From an uncultured Chryseobacterium sp. (GTDB lineage: Bacteria > Bacteroidota > Bacteroidia > Flavobacteriales > Weeksellaceae), in contig CAJYXJ010000063.1 of assembly GCA_913778085.1 (NCBI GenBank), positions 17,024 through 81,023 on the forward strand: a DNA stretch of 64,000 bases, in the 5' to 3' direction. The position numbers were made by a program, and so were the translations under genes. Positions 1-9,350 of this stretch are shown piece by piece; the stretch's first letter is position 1, and each line of letters starts with the position of its first letter. Under the pieces are notes generated by a model. The model was not told the origin of the DNA. It saw only the letters and a program-made list of their open reading frames with translations, and did no database searches.

Positions 1-1
1 C

Positions 2-2329
2 ATCGGGGTGGAATATATGCACATCAACAACGTTGAGGAAAAGGATTACATCAAGCAGTGGCTTCAGGTAAACGAAAACCACCCGAACCTTTCTGCCAAC
101 GAAAAAACAGAAATTCTCTTAAAATTAAATCAGGCCGTCGCGTTTGAAAATTATCTTCATACAAAATTTGTCGGGCAGAAGAGATTCTCCCTTGAAGGCG
201 GGGAAACGCTTATTCCTGCATTGGACCAGCTGATCTCCAGATCTTCGCAATTAGGGGTTGACGAGGTTGTTTTAGGAATGGCGCACAGGGGAAGACTGAA
301 TGTGCTTACCAATATCTTTGGAAAATCCTATAAGCAGATCTTCTCAGAATTTGAAGGGAAAGAGTTTGAAGAGGACGTATTCTCAGGAGATGTTAAATAT
401 CATCTGGGTTCATCCAAAAAAATCAAAACAGCTTCCGGCGAGGAAGTTTCCATCAATTTAACACCGAACCCTTCTCACCTTGAAACGGTGGCTGCCCTTG
501 TAGAAGGAATCTGCCGTGCAAAAGTTGATGATAAATACAAGGATTATTCTAAGATTTTACCGATCATCATTCATGGTGACGGTGCATTGGCGGGCCAGGG
601 TATCGCCTATGAGGTAGCCCAGATGATGACACTGGAAGGCTACAGAACGGGAGGTACGGTTCACATCGTAGTAAACAACCAGGTTTCCTTCACAACCAAT
701 TACATGGATGCCAGATCGTCCACTTATTGTACAGATGTTGCAAAAGTTACGGAATCCCCTGTGATGCACGTCAACGCGGATGATGCCGAAGCTGTAGTTC
801 ATGCGATTCATTTTGCTGCCGATTTCAGAGCGAAATTCGGTAAAGATGTATATATTGATCTGCTGGGTTACAGAAAATACGGTCATAATGAAGGGGATGA
901 ACCGAGATTTACTCAGCCTAATCTGTATAAGATCATTTCCAAGCATCCTAACCCAAGAGAAATCTATAAAGATCAGTTATTGAAAGATAATGTGACTTCC
1001 AATGATGTGATCGCCAAAATGGAAACTGAATTCAAGGCCTTACTGGATAAAGATTTTGATGCATCCAAGGAAATCGAGAAAAACGTAATGGACCTATTCA
1101 TGGCCGATGACTGGACAAATTATCCTATTGCCAAAAGAGGGGCTGTTCAGCAGGCTGTCGATACAAAATTTGATCTTGAAAAGCTTAAGGAACTAGCCGT
1201 TAAAATGTCTACGCTTCCGGCAGATAAGAAATTTTTGAATAAAATCACCAGACTTTTTGAAAACAGAATTAAAGCCATCGAAGCAAACTCTCTGGATTGG
1301 GCGCTTGGGGAATGGCTGGCTTATGCAACCCTTCTTGTAGAAGGTCATAATGTAAGAATCTCAGGGGAAGATGTGGAAAGGGGAACATTCTCCCACAGAC
1401 ATGCGGTAGTGAAAACCGAAGACACGGAAGAAGAATACATCCCGTTGAGACACGTTTCTGAAAACAGGTTCGATGTTTACAACTCGCACCTTTCCGAATA
1501 CGGGGTTTTAGGTTTCGATTACGGGTATGCCATGGCTTCTCCGAACACCTTAACCATTTGGGAAGCGCAGTTCGGGGATTTCGTAAACGGAGCCCAGATT
1601 ATTGTTGACCAGTATCTGGCTGCGGCAGAGGAGAAATGGAAGATTCAGGACGGTCTGGTGATGCTGCTGCCTCACGGTTCGGAAGGGCAGGGTGCAGAAC
1701 ACTCTTCGGCAAGACTTGAAAGATTCCTTACGCTTTGTGCAAATGAAAATATGGTGGTTGCGAATATCACTTCACCGGCCAACTATTTCCACCTGCTGAG
1801 AAGACAGCTGAAATGGGCATTCAGAAAGCCACTGATCGTGATGAGCCCTAAATCATTGTTAAGACATCCGAAAGTGGTTTCTCCGCTTGAAGATTTTGCA
1901 ACCGGAGGATTCCAACCGATTCTTGACGATCTTAACGCAGATCCTGCAAAAATTGAAAAACTGGTGCTTTGCTCCGGTAAACTATACTTTGAACTGCTCG
2001 CAAAAAAAGAAGAATTAAATGCTGAAAATATAGCTTTGGTAAGATTCGAGCAGTTGTATCCACTTCAGACGGATGCCATTGAAGCCATTTTTGAAAAATA
2101 TTCAAACCGGAAAGAAATCGTATGGGCGCAGGAAGAACCAGAAAATATGGGAGCTTGGTCTTATATCCTGAGAAACTTCAGAGATACGGGAATCCAAGTG
2201 GTTGCTCCTGTACCGAGCGGTGCTCCTGCTCCGGGAAGCCACAAAATGTTCGAGAAAAATCAGAATGCCGTTATCAACAGGGTATTCGACAGAAATGATG
2301 CTCCGGTAAAAAGACCTGTAACGGCTTAA
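2..2329 (+). CDS. sucA: 2-oxoglutarate dehydrogenase E1 component (5' truncated by window edge)
   Basis: Thiamine-diphosphate-dependent E1 that decarboxylates 2-oxoglutarate and passes succinyl groups to the E2 lipoyl arm in the TCA cycle. The frame is open to the left edge and begins inside the conserved IGVEYMHI segment, so the true start lies upstream; a GTG at 8 is internal. Visible are HRGRLNVL, the ThDP-binding GDGALAGQGIAYE stretch with VNNQ, and the C-terminal transketolase-like half (LPHGSEGQGAEHSS, EEPENMGAW). The 770-odd residues seen fit a full protein of about 900-930. The E2 gene starts 38 bp downstream and is probably co-transcribed. Confidence 0.96.
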   Translation: MGVEYMHINNVEEKDYIKQWLQVNENHPNLSANEKTEILLKLNQAVAFENYLHTKFVGQKRFSLEGGETLIPALDQLISRSSQLGVDEVVLGMAHRGRLNVLTNIFGKSYKQIFSEFEGKEFEEDVFSGDVKYHLGSSKKIKTASGEEVSINLTPNPSHLETVAALVEGICRAKVDDKYKDYSKILPIIIHGDGALAGQGIAYEVAQMMTLEGYRTGGTVHIVVNNQVSFTTNYMDARSSTYCTDVAKVTESPVMHVNADDAEAVVHAIHFAADFRAKFGKDVYIDLLGYRKYGHNEGDEPRFTQPNLYKIISKHPNPREIYKDQLLKDNVTSNDVIAKMETEFKALLDKDFDASKEIEKNVMDLFMADDWTNYPIAKRGAVQQAVDTKFDLEKLKELAVKMSTLPADKKFLNKITRLFENRIKAIEANSLDWALGEWLAYATLLVEGHNVRISGEDVERGTFSHRHAVVKTEDTEEEYIPLRHVSENRFDVYNSHLSEYGVLGFDYGYAMASPNTLTIWEAQFGDFVNGAQIIVDQYLAAAEEKWKIQDGLVMLLPHGSEGQGAEHSSARLERFLTLCANENMVVANITSPANYFHLLRRQLKWAFRKPLIVMSPKSLLRHPKVVSPLEDFATGGFQPILDDLNADPAKIEKLVLCSGKLYFELLAKKEELNAENIALVRFEQLYPLQTDAIEAIFEKYSNRKEIVWAQEEPENMGAWSYILRNFRDTGIQVVAPVPSGAPAPGSHKMFEKNQNAVINRVFDRNDAPVKRPVTA

Positions 2330-2367
2330 TAAAAAGTAATAATCAATAAAAAAATAAAAAATACGAT

Positions 2368-3633
2368 ATGTCAGTTTTAGAAATGAAAGTTCCTTCACCG
2401 GGCGAATCCATTACAGAAGTTGAAATTGCAACCTGGCTTGTAAAAGATGGGGATTATGTAGAAAAAGATCAACCCATTGCTGAAGTAGATTCAGACAAAG
2501 CTACTCTTGAATTGCCTGCTGAACAAAGTGGTATCATCACTTTGAAAGCTGAAGAGGGTGATGTAGTACAGGTAGGACAGGTGGTTTGCCTGATCGATAT
2601 GGATGCTGCAAAACCTGAAGGAGGAAGTGCTCCTGCTGCAGAAGCTCCAAAACAGGAAGAGGCTCCGAAAGCAGTTCAGCAAGCTCCACAGGAAGCCCCT
2701 AAGCCTGCTGCTCAACCTGCTCAGGCGGCTGCAACGCAAACTTATGCAACCGGTGCTCCTTCTCCTGCGGCTAAAAAAATTCTTGATGAAAAAGGAATGG
2801 ATGCTGCTCAGGTTTCAGGAAGCGGAAGAGACGGAAGAATTACAAAATCTGACGCTGAATTGGCAGCAGTTCCGGCATTTGGCGGAAATCCGGTTACGGC
2901 TACAGGTTCCCGATCGACAACGACAACAAAACTTTCAGTTCTAAGAAGAAAAATCGCACAGAGACTGGTTTCTGTAAAAAATGAAACTGCGATGCTGACG
3001 ACTTTCAACGAAGTGGATATGTCCGAAATCTTCAGATTAAGAAAACAATATAAAGAAGAATTCGCACAAAGACACGGGGTAGGCCTTGGTTTTATGTCTT
3101 TCTTCACGAAAGCGGTTACCAGAGCATTGCAAATGTATCCGGATGTAAACGCATCCATCGACGGAGACTTCAAAGTGAACTATGATTTCTGCGATATTTC
3201 AATTGCCGTTTCCGGTCCTAAAGGATTGATGGTTCCGGTATTGAGAAATGCTGAAAATATGTCTTTTGCCAGCGTTGAAGCAAACATTAAAGATCTTGCC
3301 ATCAAAGTAAGAGACGGAAAGATCACAGTTGACGAAATGACGGGCGGTACCTTTACCATTACCAATGGCGGTACTTTCGGTTCTATGTTGTCTACACCGA
3401 TCATCAATCCTCCACAATCTGCGATCCTGGGAATGCATAATATTATCCAGAGACCGGTTGCCGTGGACGGGCAGGTGGTAATCCGTCCGATGATGTATGT
3501 GGCGATGTCTTATGACCACAGAATTATCGATGGAAAAGAGTCTGTAGGATTCCTTGTAGCGGTAAAAGAGGCGATCGATAACCCGGTTGGAATTCTGATG
3601 AACGGAGACGAAAGAAAAGGTCTCGGATTATAA
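2368..3633 (+). CDS. sucB: 2-oxoglutarate dehydrogenase E2, dihydrolipoamide succinyltransferase
   Basis: E2 core that accepts succinyl groups on a lipoyl lysine and transfers them to CoA. An N-terminal lipoyl domain (about residues 1-75) carries the motif DSDKA with lipoyl Lys44. An Ala/Pro/Glu-rich linker follows (about 83-125), then a peripheral subunit-binding domain ([20 protein letters not shown]) and the catalytic domain with SYDHRIIDG, His384 and Asp388. The length of 421 aa is typical. It follows sucA by 38 bp and ends just before a strong terminator, so the pair forms the end of an operon. Confidence 0.96.
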   Translation: MSVLEMKVPSPGESITEVEIATWLVKDGDYVEKDQPIAEVDSDKATLELPAEQSGIITLKAEEGDVVQVGQVVCLIDMDAAKPEGGSAPAAEAPKQEEAPKAVQQAPQEAPKPAAQPAQAAATQTYATGAPSPAAKKILDEKGMDAAQVSGSGRDGRITKSDAELAAVPAFGGNPVTATGSRSTTTTKLSVLRRKIAQRLVSVKNETAMLTTFNEVDMSEIFRLRKQYKEEFAQRHGVGLGFMSFFTKAVTRALQMYPDVNASIDGDFKVNYDFCDISIAVSGPKGLMVPVLRNAENMSFASVEANIKDLAIKVRDGKITVDEMTGGTFTITNGGTFGSMLSTPIINPPQSAILGMHNIIQRPVAVDGQVVIRPMMYVAMSYDHRIIDGKESVGFLVAVKEAIDNPVGILMNGDERKGLGL

Positions 3634-3664
3634 GACTAAAAAACAATTCCCCTATAAATTTAAG

Positions 3665-3693
3665 ATCTCGCCTCAAAAAGGCGAGATTTTTGT
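3665..3693 (+). terminator. Rho-independent terminator after sucB
   Basis: An 8-bp stem (atctcgcc / ggcgagat) with a 7-nt loop is followed by a T run. It closes the sucAB transcript and separates it from apaG. Confidence 0.85.
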
Positions 3694-3716
3694 ATCTCTT
3701 ATATTAAATACTCAAG

Positions 3717-4106
3717 ATGATGTTCTCAAAAATGACCTCCAATATCAAAGTTTCAGTAGTTCCTGAATATGATACCAAAAACAGTTATCCTTCCGAAAAC
3801 CGTTATGTTTTTAAATACCATATTACCATCGAAAACGACGGCATGTTCCCGATCAAAGTACTGAAGAGAAAATGGCTGATATTTGATGTTGGCTTTGGTT
3901 ATACCGAGATTACGGGCGATGGCGTCATCGGGCTTACTCCGGAGATCGTAAACGGCGAAAATTTCACGTATTTTTCCAATGTAATGCTACGGTCCGGTGT
4001 AGGGAATATGAGCGGAAAATACCTGGTGAGAAATATGGAAACCCAGGAAAACTTTGAAATTGATATCCCTAAATTCAATCTGCTGTCTGAAGTGTTGAGT
4101 AATTGA
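3717..4106 (+). CDS. apaG: ApaG domain protein (DUF525)
   Basis: Small beta-sandwich protein of the ApaG family, linked in enterobacteria to Co2+/Mg2+ resistance and Ap4A metabolism; the biochemical role is not settled. Family landmarks are YVFKYHITIEN, LKRKWLIFD, GDGVIGLTPEI, the FTYFSNVMLRSGVGNMSGKY segment and a charged C-terminus. At 129 aa the length is normal. Starts at 3717, 3720 and 3732 are all possible; the first is used here. It sits alone behind the sucB terminator, with a long non-coding stretch on its right. Confidence 0.88.
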   Translation: MMFSKMTSNIKVSVVPEYDTKNSYPSENRYVFKYHITIENDGMFPIKVLKRKWLIFDVGFGYTEITGDGVIGLTPEIVNGENFTYFSNVMLRSGVGNMSGKYLVRNMETQENFEIDIPKFNLLSEVLSN

Positions 4107-4411
4107 TAGGCCGGAAGGATAAATTTTAAATTTTTTTCGATTCTATAATAAAGGTTTTTAATGTTAAAAAACCTAAATCTCGGGAAATACAAAACTAATG
4201 TTAGATTTTATCTTTCAAGAGTTCCAGAATAAAACTATATGATAACAAAAGCATAATAAATTGTCAATTGTGACAGATGCGAAGTGCTTATATTGATGAA
4301 GGAACTAAATAAACTTTTGTGTACTGACATAAAATCCCATCTTTAATAATTGTATATCTATTTAAAGTGAACCCTAAGAAGAACCGGAGTTAACAGGCTG
4401 GAAGAGGAATG

Positions 4412-4437
4412 CCGGATACCGGAAGTCTTTCCTGTCA
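4412..4437 (+). repeat. Dispersed repeat, copy 1 (CCGGAT-N3-GGAAGT type)
   Basis: This stretch matches 16212-16236 in the pattern CCGGATnnnGGAAGTyTTTnyTGTCA (about 80 percent over 25 bases). Both copies lie in gene-free DNA. Confidence 0.5.
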
Positions 4438-4551
4438 AAAATACATCCGGAGGTCTTGATAATCAAACAAATATTTTGTTGTTCTATCAGAGAAAATGCT
4501 TAGTTAATGCTGAAAAATAGCCTTATACCAAGGTCTGATTTATATTGTTTT

Positions 4552-4600
4552 AAAGTCCCGGAGGGACGGCTTACTAAAGGATAGGATAAAATCCTATCAG
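4552..4600 (+). repeat. Double-palindrome REP-like element, copy 1
   Basis: Two adjacent hairpins: GTCCC-GGA-GGGAC (4555-4567) and GATAGGAT-AAA-ATCCTATC (4580-4598), preceded by TTAAA. The layout resembles the intergenic palindromic repeats scattered in Bacteroidota genomes. A degenerate relative lies at 51854-51903. Confidence 0.55.
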
Positions 4601-5035
4601 AAGCATAAACCGTTTACTCATTTTACCCGAAGGAATTCTATTCATAATCCTGACTGAATCAGCCTTAATTTTATTTTGAATTAAGTAAATGATTGAATAT
4701 GATATTGATATGGCCGAATTCACGTTATTTAAGACCTGAGCTTAATAAGTATGACGTTCCTGTAATTTTTTTTAAAATCATTTAATTAAATTGTGTTCAT
4801 TGTGCTTGACTGAAGAAAAGTAAAAAGTTTAAATGATTTTCATAATAAAAAGCCTCTGTGGAATTAGATTGCTTAATTTGTTAAACAACCCGTCTCACTA
4901 TCATTGAAAATAGACTTTTGTTACTATTTTTCTCGACCTCCTGCCGGAGAATAATTTTCATTTAAGCTATTATTTACCAATATCGCTTAGTGGTGAGGCC
5001 AACTCTAAAAAATATCGATTTTTCAATTATTTTTT

Positions 5036-5043
5036 TATCTTTG
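5036..5043 (+). promoter_or_regulatory. -7 promoter motif TATCTTTG
   Basis: Matches the Bacteroidota TAnnTTTG -7 consensus and lies 23 bp before the ATG of the tail-fibre-like gene. No clear -33 TTG at the usual distance was found. Confidence 0.55.
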
Positions 5044-5066
5044 CAAGATCTCTTTAAAAAAACAGG

Positions 5067-6314
5067 ATGAAAAATAATTATTCAATACTGCAGACACTAT
5101 TCCTTTTTAGTGTCCAAATCTACTATTGTCAAGTAGGTATCAATACAACAACTCCTAAAGCAACTTTAGAAATCGTAGGAAAGAACTCAGGAGGAGTTGT
5201 AGATCCTAAAGATGGGATAATAATTCCTCGTGTAAATCAGGTCTCTAATGTATCCGGTACCGCAAACAGCCAACTGGTTTATTTAACAGCCAATGACGGA
5301 AGTCTGGTTCCCGGATTTATATTCTGGGATGGGGCAGCTTGGAAACAGTTAGGAGGCGGATCATTAACTTTGTCAAATTTTTCAGCAGTATCACCATTAG
5401 CTTATAATAATGTAACGGGTGCTTTCTCAATATTTCAGGCAGGATCTTCTGGCAATGGCTATTTATCATCAGCTGATTGGAATATATTTAATAATAAACA
5501 AAATGCTTTAATTTTTTCAACAGGTTTTACCAATACGGCTAATACGATTACACTAAATCCTGCTACAGCGTCTACTATCGGAGGGATAAAGGTAGGTAAC
5601 GGATTAAATGTTGCATCCGATGGTACAATAAGTGTTCCTTCGAATGTGAGCAGTTTCAGTACAGGAACTACCGGATTAACTCCTTCCACTTTAACATCAG
5701 GAGCAGTCACTTTAGCAGGAACCTTAAAACCATCTAATGGAGGTACAGGAAACATAACAGTGCCTGCTGTCGGAACTCTTTTACAGGGTGATGGCACTAT
5801 TTACCAAACTCTTCTACCGGGAACAGCTGGACAGGTATTAACATCAGGCGGAGCAGGAAACGCATTAAGCTGGTCTACACCCTTTACTTCAAATACAGCG
5901 GAAATATATGATGCGGCAGGAACACAGACTTTTGCAACGGCAGCTGGATTTACAACAATGTTAATAACCTCCGCTGGGGTTGTAGACAGTGGTTACACTG
6001 CAGGTTCAGGGACAATTACTGTTACCAATACAGGAAAATACAAGGTAACCTATCGTATATCTGCATCTGTAACTACAAATTCTCAAGCTACCGGAGAATA
6101 TAAATTGCAGGTAAACGGAAATGATGTTGCAGGAACTTCAGGCTTTACATTTCATAGGAACAATGCAGATCCAAGAGGTTCTGTAACAGTGATAAAGATA
6201 CTGAACCTTAATGCTAATGACATTTTAAGAGTGCAGGGAAAAGTTTGGAATACCACGAACAGAAGTCTTCAGCTTGTTGCCAATGGTTCATCATTAATTG
6301 TAGAAAAAATGTAA
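5067..6314 (+). CDS. Secreted tail-fibre-like protein with C-terminal C1q/TNF-like domain
   Basis: Specific function not recognised. A signal peptide (residues 1 to about 22) ends near YYCQ, followed by the VGINTTTPKATLEI motif seen at the mature N-terminus of many Flavobacteriia surface proteins. The middle is a low-complexity Ser/Thr/Gly/Asn region with phage-tail-fibre-like phrases (YLSSADWNIFNNKQNAL, GTAGQVLTSGGAGNALSW). The last 135 residues look like a jelly-roll of C1q/TNF type (LITSAGVVDSGYTAGSG, YKVTYRISASVTT, LQLVANGSSLIVEK). Likely exported and surface displayed. Ten bp separate it from the next gene, so the three genes to 8594 probably form one operon. Confidence 0.7.
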   Translation: MKNNYSILQTLFLFSVQIYYCQVGINTTTPKATLEIVGKNSGGVVDPKDGIIIPRVNQVSNVSGTANSQLVYLTANDGSLVPGFIFWDGAAWKQLGGGSLTLSNFSAVSPLAYNNVTGAFSIFQAGSSGNGYLSSADWNIFNNKQNALIFSTGFTNTANTITLNPATASTIGGIKVGNGLNVASDGTISVPSNVSSFSTGTTGLTPSTLTSGAVTLAGTLKPSNGGTGNITVPAVGTLLQGDGTIYQTLLPGTAGQVLTSGGAGNALSWSTPFTSNTAEIYDAAGTQTFATAAGFTTMLITSAGVVDSGYTAGSGTITVTNTGKYKVTYRISASVTTNSQATGEYKLQVNGNDVAGTSGFTFHRNNADPRGSVTVIKILNLNANDILRVQGKVWNTTNRSLQLVANGSSLIVEKM

Positions 6315-6324
6315 TTCTTTAAAA

Positions 6325-7467
6325 ATGAAAATTTTAAATTTAAGCAGAATATTCCTTATTATACCAATTTTAGCAGCTATTAATTCTTTTGCGCAGGAAA
6401 CTATACCAACGGCAGCAGGATTTGGAACAGCAGCTGAAGGTAATTTATATAAAGCAACTGATGATGGGCAGATTTATATAGGTCTGCGAAATGGGGCCCT
6501 TAAATTAGTAGGAGGCAATATCGTTGTAGATAATGTAACACTTTCGGGAACAGGAACAGCTGCAAACCCTCTTAAACTGGCTCAAAACGGAGCCTCAAAC
6601 CAACAGGTTATGACTTGGGACTCCACCATTAATAACTGGAAACCTGCAACGCCTGCGGCTGCTTCTAACTGGCTGATTACAGGAAATGCCAATACAACTT
6701 CCAGTAATTTTTTGGGAACTACCAATGATGTGAAACTTCAGCTCGCGTCAAACAATACCCCTATGCTGGAAGTTGGGCGAAGACAGACTTTAGGCTTGTA
6801 TGATTCCAGCAGTACAGGTCTTTATCCCTATAATCAAACCGATGCATCAGTGATGTATGTTCGAGGAACAGGAGGAAACTCGGCATTACAATTTGAAGCA
6901 GGCGGTGCAAGTTTTTACAAGCCTGTTTTTTATACAGACAGTAACGGAAACTTCAGATTAAGAGGTTCTTCTGCCGGAACTGATTTCTTTGAAATGGGAA
7001 GCAGCGGAGCATCCAATGCGGGAAGATTCGATTTTATAATCGGGGATGACGGAGATGAGCCTTTTGTTTTTAACAAATATAATGGCACTACAGCTGCTAC
7101 AGTAGAGTTAATGCGCTTATCCGGAAATGGTCTTAATACCAATGTAAGGGTGGGAATAAATACGGGTGCCTTAGCCAATTCCACATTACAGAACAATGGA
7201 TCACTATCCACTTCAACCATCACAACTACAGCCGCTTTAACACTTACTGAGAATCACTTTACAGTAATTATTGGAGGGAATCACACGATCACTTTGCCGG
7301 CTGCAAATACCTGTACCGGAAGGTTATATGTGATTAAAAATCCTACAACCAATACCCCGGCAATTTCTTCATACAGAAATTTATCAGGAACTGCTGTAAC
7401 TACACTTGCTGCAAACTCTATTTTATGGCTTCAAAGTGACGGTACTAATTGGCAACGTATAAACTAA
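6325..7467 (+). CDS. Secreted hypothetical protein, tail-fibre-like, tandem paralogue A
   Basis: Function unknown. A signal peptide ending in SFAQ (about residues 1-23) precedes a motif shared with the next gene (EGNLYKATDDGQIYIGLRNG). A body of about 330 residues of Gly/Ser/Thr/Asn-rich strands follows, including SALQFEAGG, YTDSNGNFRLRG and IGDDGDEPF, and it ends FTVIIGGNHTITLPAAN...SILWLQSDGTNWQRIN. No catalytic motif or T9SS domain is visible. Its TAA overlaps the ATG of the next gene as TAATG, implying coupled translation of the two paralogues. Confidence 0.7.
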   Translation: MKILNLSRIFLIIPILAAINSFAQETIPTAAGFGTAAEGNLYKATDDGQIYIGLRNGALKLVGGNIVVDNVTLSGTGTAANPLKLAQNGASNQQVMTWDSTINNWKPATPAAASNWLITGNANTTSSNFLGTTNDVKLQLASNNTPMLEVGRRQTLGLYDSSSTGLYPYNQTDASVMYVRGTGGNSALQFEAGGASFYKPVFYTDSNGNFRLRGSSAGTDFFEMGSSGASNAGRFDFIIGDDGDEPFVFNKYNGTTAATVELMRLSGNGLNTNVRVGINTGALANSTLQNNGSLSTSTITTTAALTLTENHFTVIIGGNHTITLPAANTCTGRLYVIKNPTTNTPAISSYRNLSGTAVTTLAANSILWLQSDGTNWQRIN

Positions 7468-8594
7468 TGAAAATGAAAGGAATTTATTCTGTTATTTTTA
7501 TCATCATCATTAATATTTTTTCTTTTGGGCAGGAAAATATAGCATCTGCTTCTAATGCTTCTGGAGCAGCAGAAGGCAATCTATATAAGGCAACTGATGA
7601 CGGGCAGATTTATATAGGTTTGCGAAACGGTACAGTGGGTGCATTGAGTCCGGTTTTTACCGCAACTACATTTTCTGGTAGCGGGACATCATCAAGCCCA
7701 TATTATTTGGGACAAATGGGAGCAAATAGTGGGCAGGTATTAAGCTGGAACAGTACGACGAACTCTTGGGCACCATTTACTGATGCTGCCACCAACAATT
7801 GGTTTCTCACAGGTAATGCAAACGCTGCAAACAGCAGTTTGTTAGGAACAACAAACAATGTGCGTCTACAACTACGTTCCAATAATACCGAAATGTTAGA
7901 GCTAGGAACAAGACAGACTTTAGGTCTTACAGAAAGTTCAAAGCCAAGCCCTTACAATTCCACAACTGCATCTACAATGTATATAAGAGGGACATCAGGA
8001 AATTCCGCACTGCAATTTCAGGCAGATAATGCCACCATCTATAAACCAGTTTTTTTTACAGATAGCAATGGTAATTTTAAAATGAGGGGTTCTGCAGCTT
8101 CCAGTGATTTTTTTGAACTTGGAAGTAATGGAGCATCAGATAATGGAAGATTTGATTTTCTGGTAGGAGATGATGGTGATGAGCCTTATCTGTTTTATAA
8201 ATACAACTATACCTCTCAAACATATATTGAAATGCTTCGTCTGCAAGGTACGGGATTAGATAGCACAGTTCGGGTAGGAATCAATATGGCAGGAAGTATT
8301 CCTAATTCAACACTGCAGATTTCTGGATCATTCTCTTTGCCAATAGTTATTACTTCAGCAGCCCTAACATTAACAGAGTTAAACTTCACGGTCATTATAG
8401 GCGGAAATCATGATATAAGTCTTCCTTCTGCCAGTTTATGTAACGGTAGAATTTATATCATTAAAAATCCTACTACGAATACTCCTTCAATATCAGCATA
8501 CAATAGTATTTCGGGAGGAAATGTTTCAACTATTGCTGCGAACTCTATACTTTGGTTACAAAGCATTAATAATCAGTGGGAACAAATTAATTGA
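7467..8594 (+). CDS. Secreted hypothetical protein, tail-fibre-like, tandem paralogue B
   Basis: Closely related to the preceding protein over its whole length: shared EGNLYKATDDGQIYIGLRNG, TDSNGNF, GRFDF..GDDGDEP, LTLTE.NFTVIIGGNH, IKNPTTNTP and NSILWLQS. By eye it is well over half identical in the body, so this is a tandem duplication. The start at 7467 (MKMKGIYSVIF) is chosen because it overlaps the upstream stop as TAATG and opens a clean signal peptide ending FSFGQ; an earlier in-frame ATG at 7449 lies inside the upstream gene. Function is unknown; probable surface or extracellular protein. Confidence 0.7.
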   Translation: MKMKGIYSVIFIIIINIFSFGQENIASASNASGAAEGNLYKATDDGQIYIGLRNGTVGALSPVFTATTFSGSGTSSSPYYLGQMGANSGQVLSWNSTTNSWAPFTDAATNNWFLTGNANAANSSLLGTTNNVRLQLRSNNTEMLELGTRQTLGLTESSKPSPYNSTTASTMYIRGTSGNSALQFQADNATIYKPVFFTDSNGNFKMRGSAASSDFFELGSNGASDNGRFDFLVGDDGDEPYLFYKYNYTSQTYIEMLRLQGTGLDSTVRVGINMAGSIPNSTLQISGSFSLPIVITSAALTLTELNFTVIIGGNHDISLPSASLCNGRIYIIKNPTTNTPSISAYNSISGGNVSTIAANSILWLQSINNQWEQIN

Positions 8595-8748
8595 ATATCT
8601 TATTTGCCTATTGTATAAAAATTAGTTTTAACAGCCAATAATTTATTAGATTCTTTGTATATCAGAACATTGCTGATGATATAGCAGGTTTATTATACTT
8701 TATTTCAATAATTTTTTATGAAACACAAATCGATTAAAATCTGTCTAA

Positions 8749-9303
8749 TCAGAGTTTTTTAATTTTCAATTTCATAAAGTCTGCCACTTCGTCGTTGCTT
8801 GTAAGAAAAAGCTTTTCAAAGGCAAGTAAAGATATTTTTGCACATACTTCGGCATCAGCGCCGGCCCGGTGATGGTTGAAACTGATCTGATGGTATTCTG
8901 CTAAAGGTTTTAGCCCGTATTTCGGAAGGTAGTCCCAAGATTTTTTAGCAAGCTGAATACTGCACAGATAATTCATTTTTGGAGTAAACATCCCGTAGTG
9001 ATTTAGGCATCCGCGCAAAACACCTGCATCAAAACCCGCATTGTGAGCGATCATCAGAGTTCCATACATCATTTCTTCCACTTCATACCAGATCTCATCA
9101 AAGGTAGGAGCATCTTTTACATCTTCCGGAAGAATTCCATGGACATCCACATTAAACGGACTGAAATAAGGAAAGCTCGGCGGCTTGATGAGCCATGTTC
9201 TGGTCTCAACAATTTTAGAATCCTGCACGATACAAATTCCCAGTTCGCACGCAGAATTTTTCTCGTGTGTTGCCGTTTCGAAATCAATTGCACAAAAATC
9301 CAT
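8749..9303 (-). CDS. DEDDh 3'-5' exonuclease, DnaQ/epsilon-like
   Basis: Stand-alone exonuclease-fold protein related to the proofreading epsilon subunit of DNA polymerase III. All active-site elements are present: IDFET (Asp7, Glu9), AHNAGFD (Asp92) and HHRAGADAE (His145, Asp150), the DEDDh arrangement for two-metal 3'-5' cleavage. At 184 aa it is exonuclease domain only, with no polymerase-binding or GIY-YIG extension. It could be a repair or RNA-trimming exonuclease. It stands alone on the minus strand, convergent with the tail-fibre-like genes. Confidence 0.85.
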   Translation of the reverse strand: MDFCAIDFETATHEKNSACELGICIVQDSKIVETRTWLIKPPSFPYFSPFNVDVHGILPEDVKDAPTFDEIWYEVEEMMYGTLMIAHNAGFDAGVLRGCLNHYGMFTPKMNYLCSIQLAKKSWDYLPKYGLKPLAEYHQISFNHHRAGADAEVCAKISLLAFEKLFLTSNDEVADFMKLKIKKL

Positions 9304-9350
9304 TTATTTTGATTGAAATTAATAATTTAAGATAAGAAATTTATTTAAAA

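Larger units (their letters stand above)
4107..5030. other. Long non-coding AT-rich region with relic repeats
   Basis: About 0.9 kb without a convincing gene in any frame. It holds a short hairpin near 4153-4173, a copy of the CCGGAT...GGAAGT repeat (4412-4437) and a double-palindrome repeat (4555-4598). The right end carries the promoter of the next gene. The rest shows no structure I can name. Confidence 0.6.

Noticed and set aside
557-946. 129-aa minus-strand frame inside sucA
   Set aside because: Antisense shadow of a well-identified gene; no family features.
5067-8594. Prophage remnant suggested by the tail-fibre-like proteins
   Set aside because: All three have signal peptides, and no integrase, capsid, terminase or attachment site is visible.
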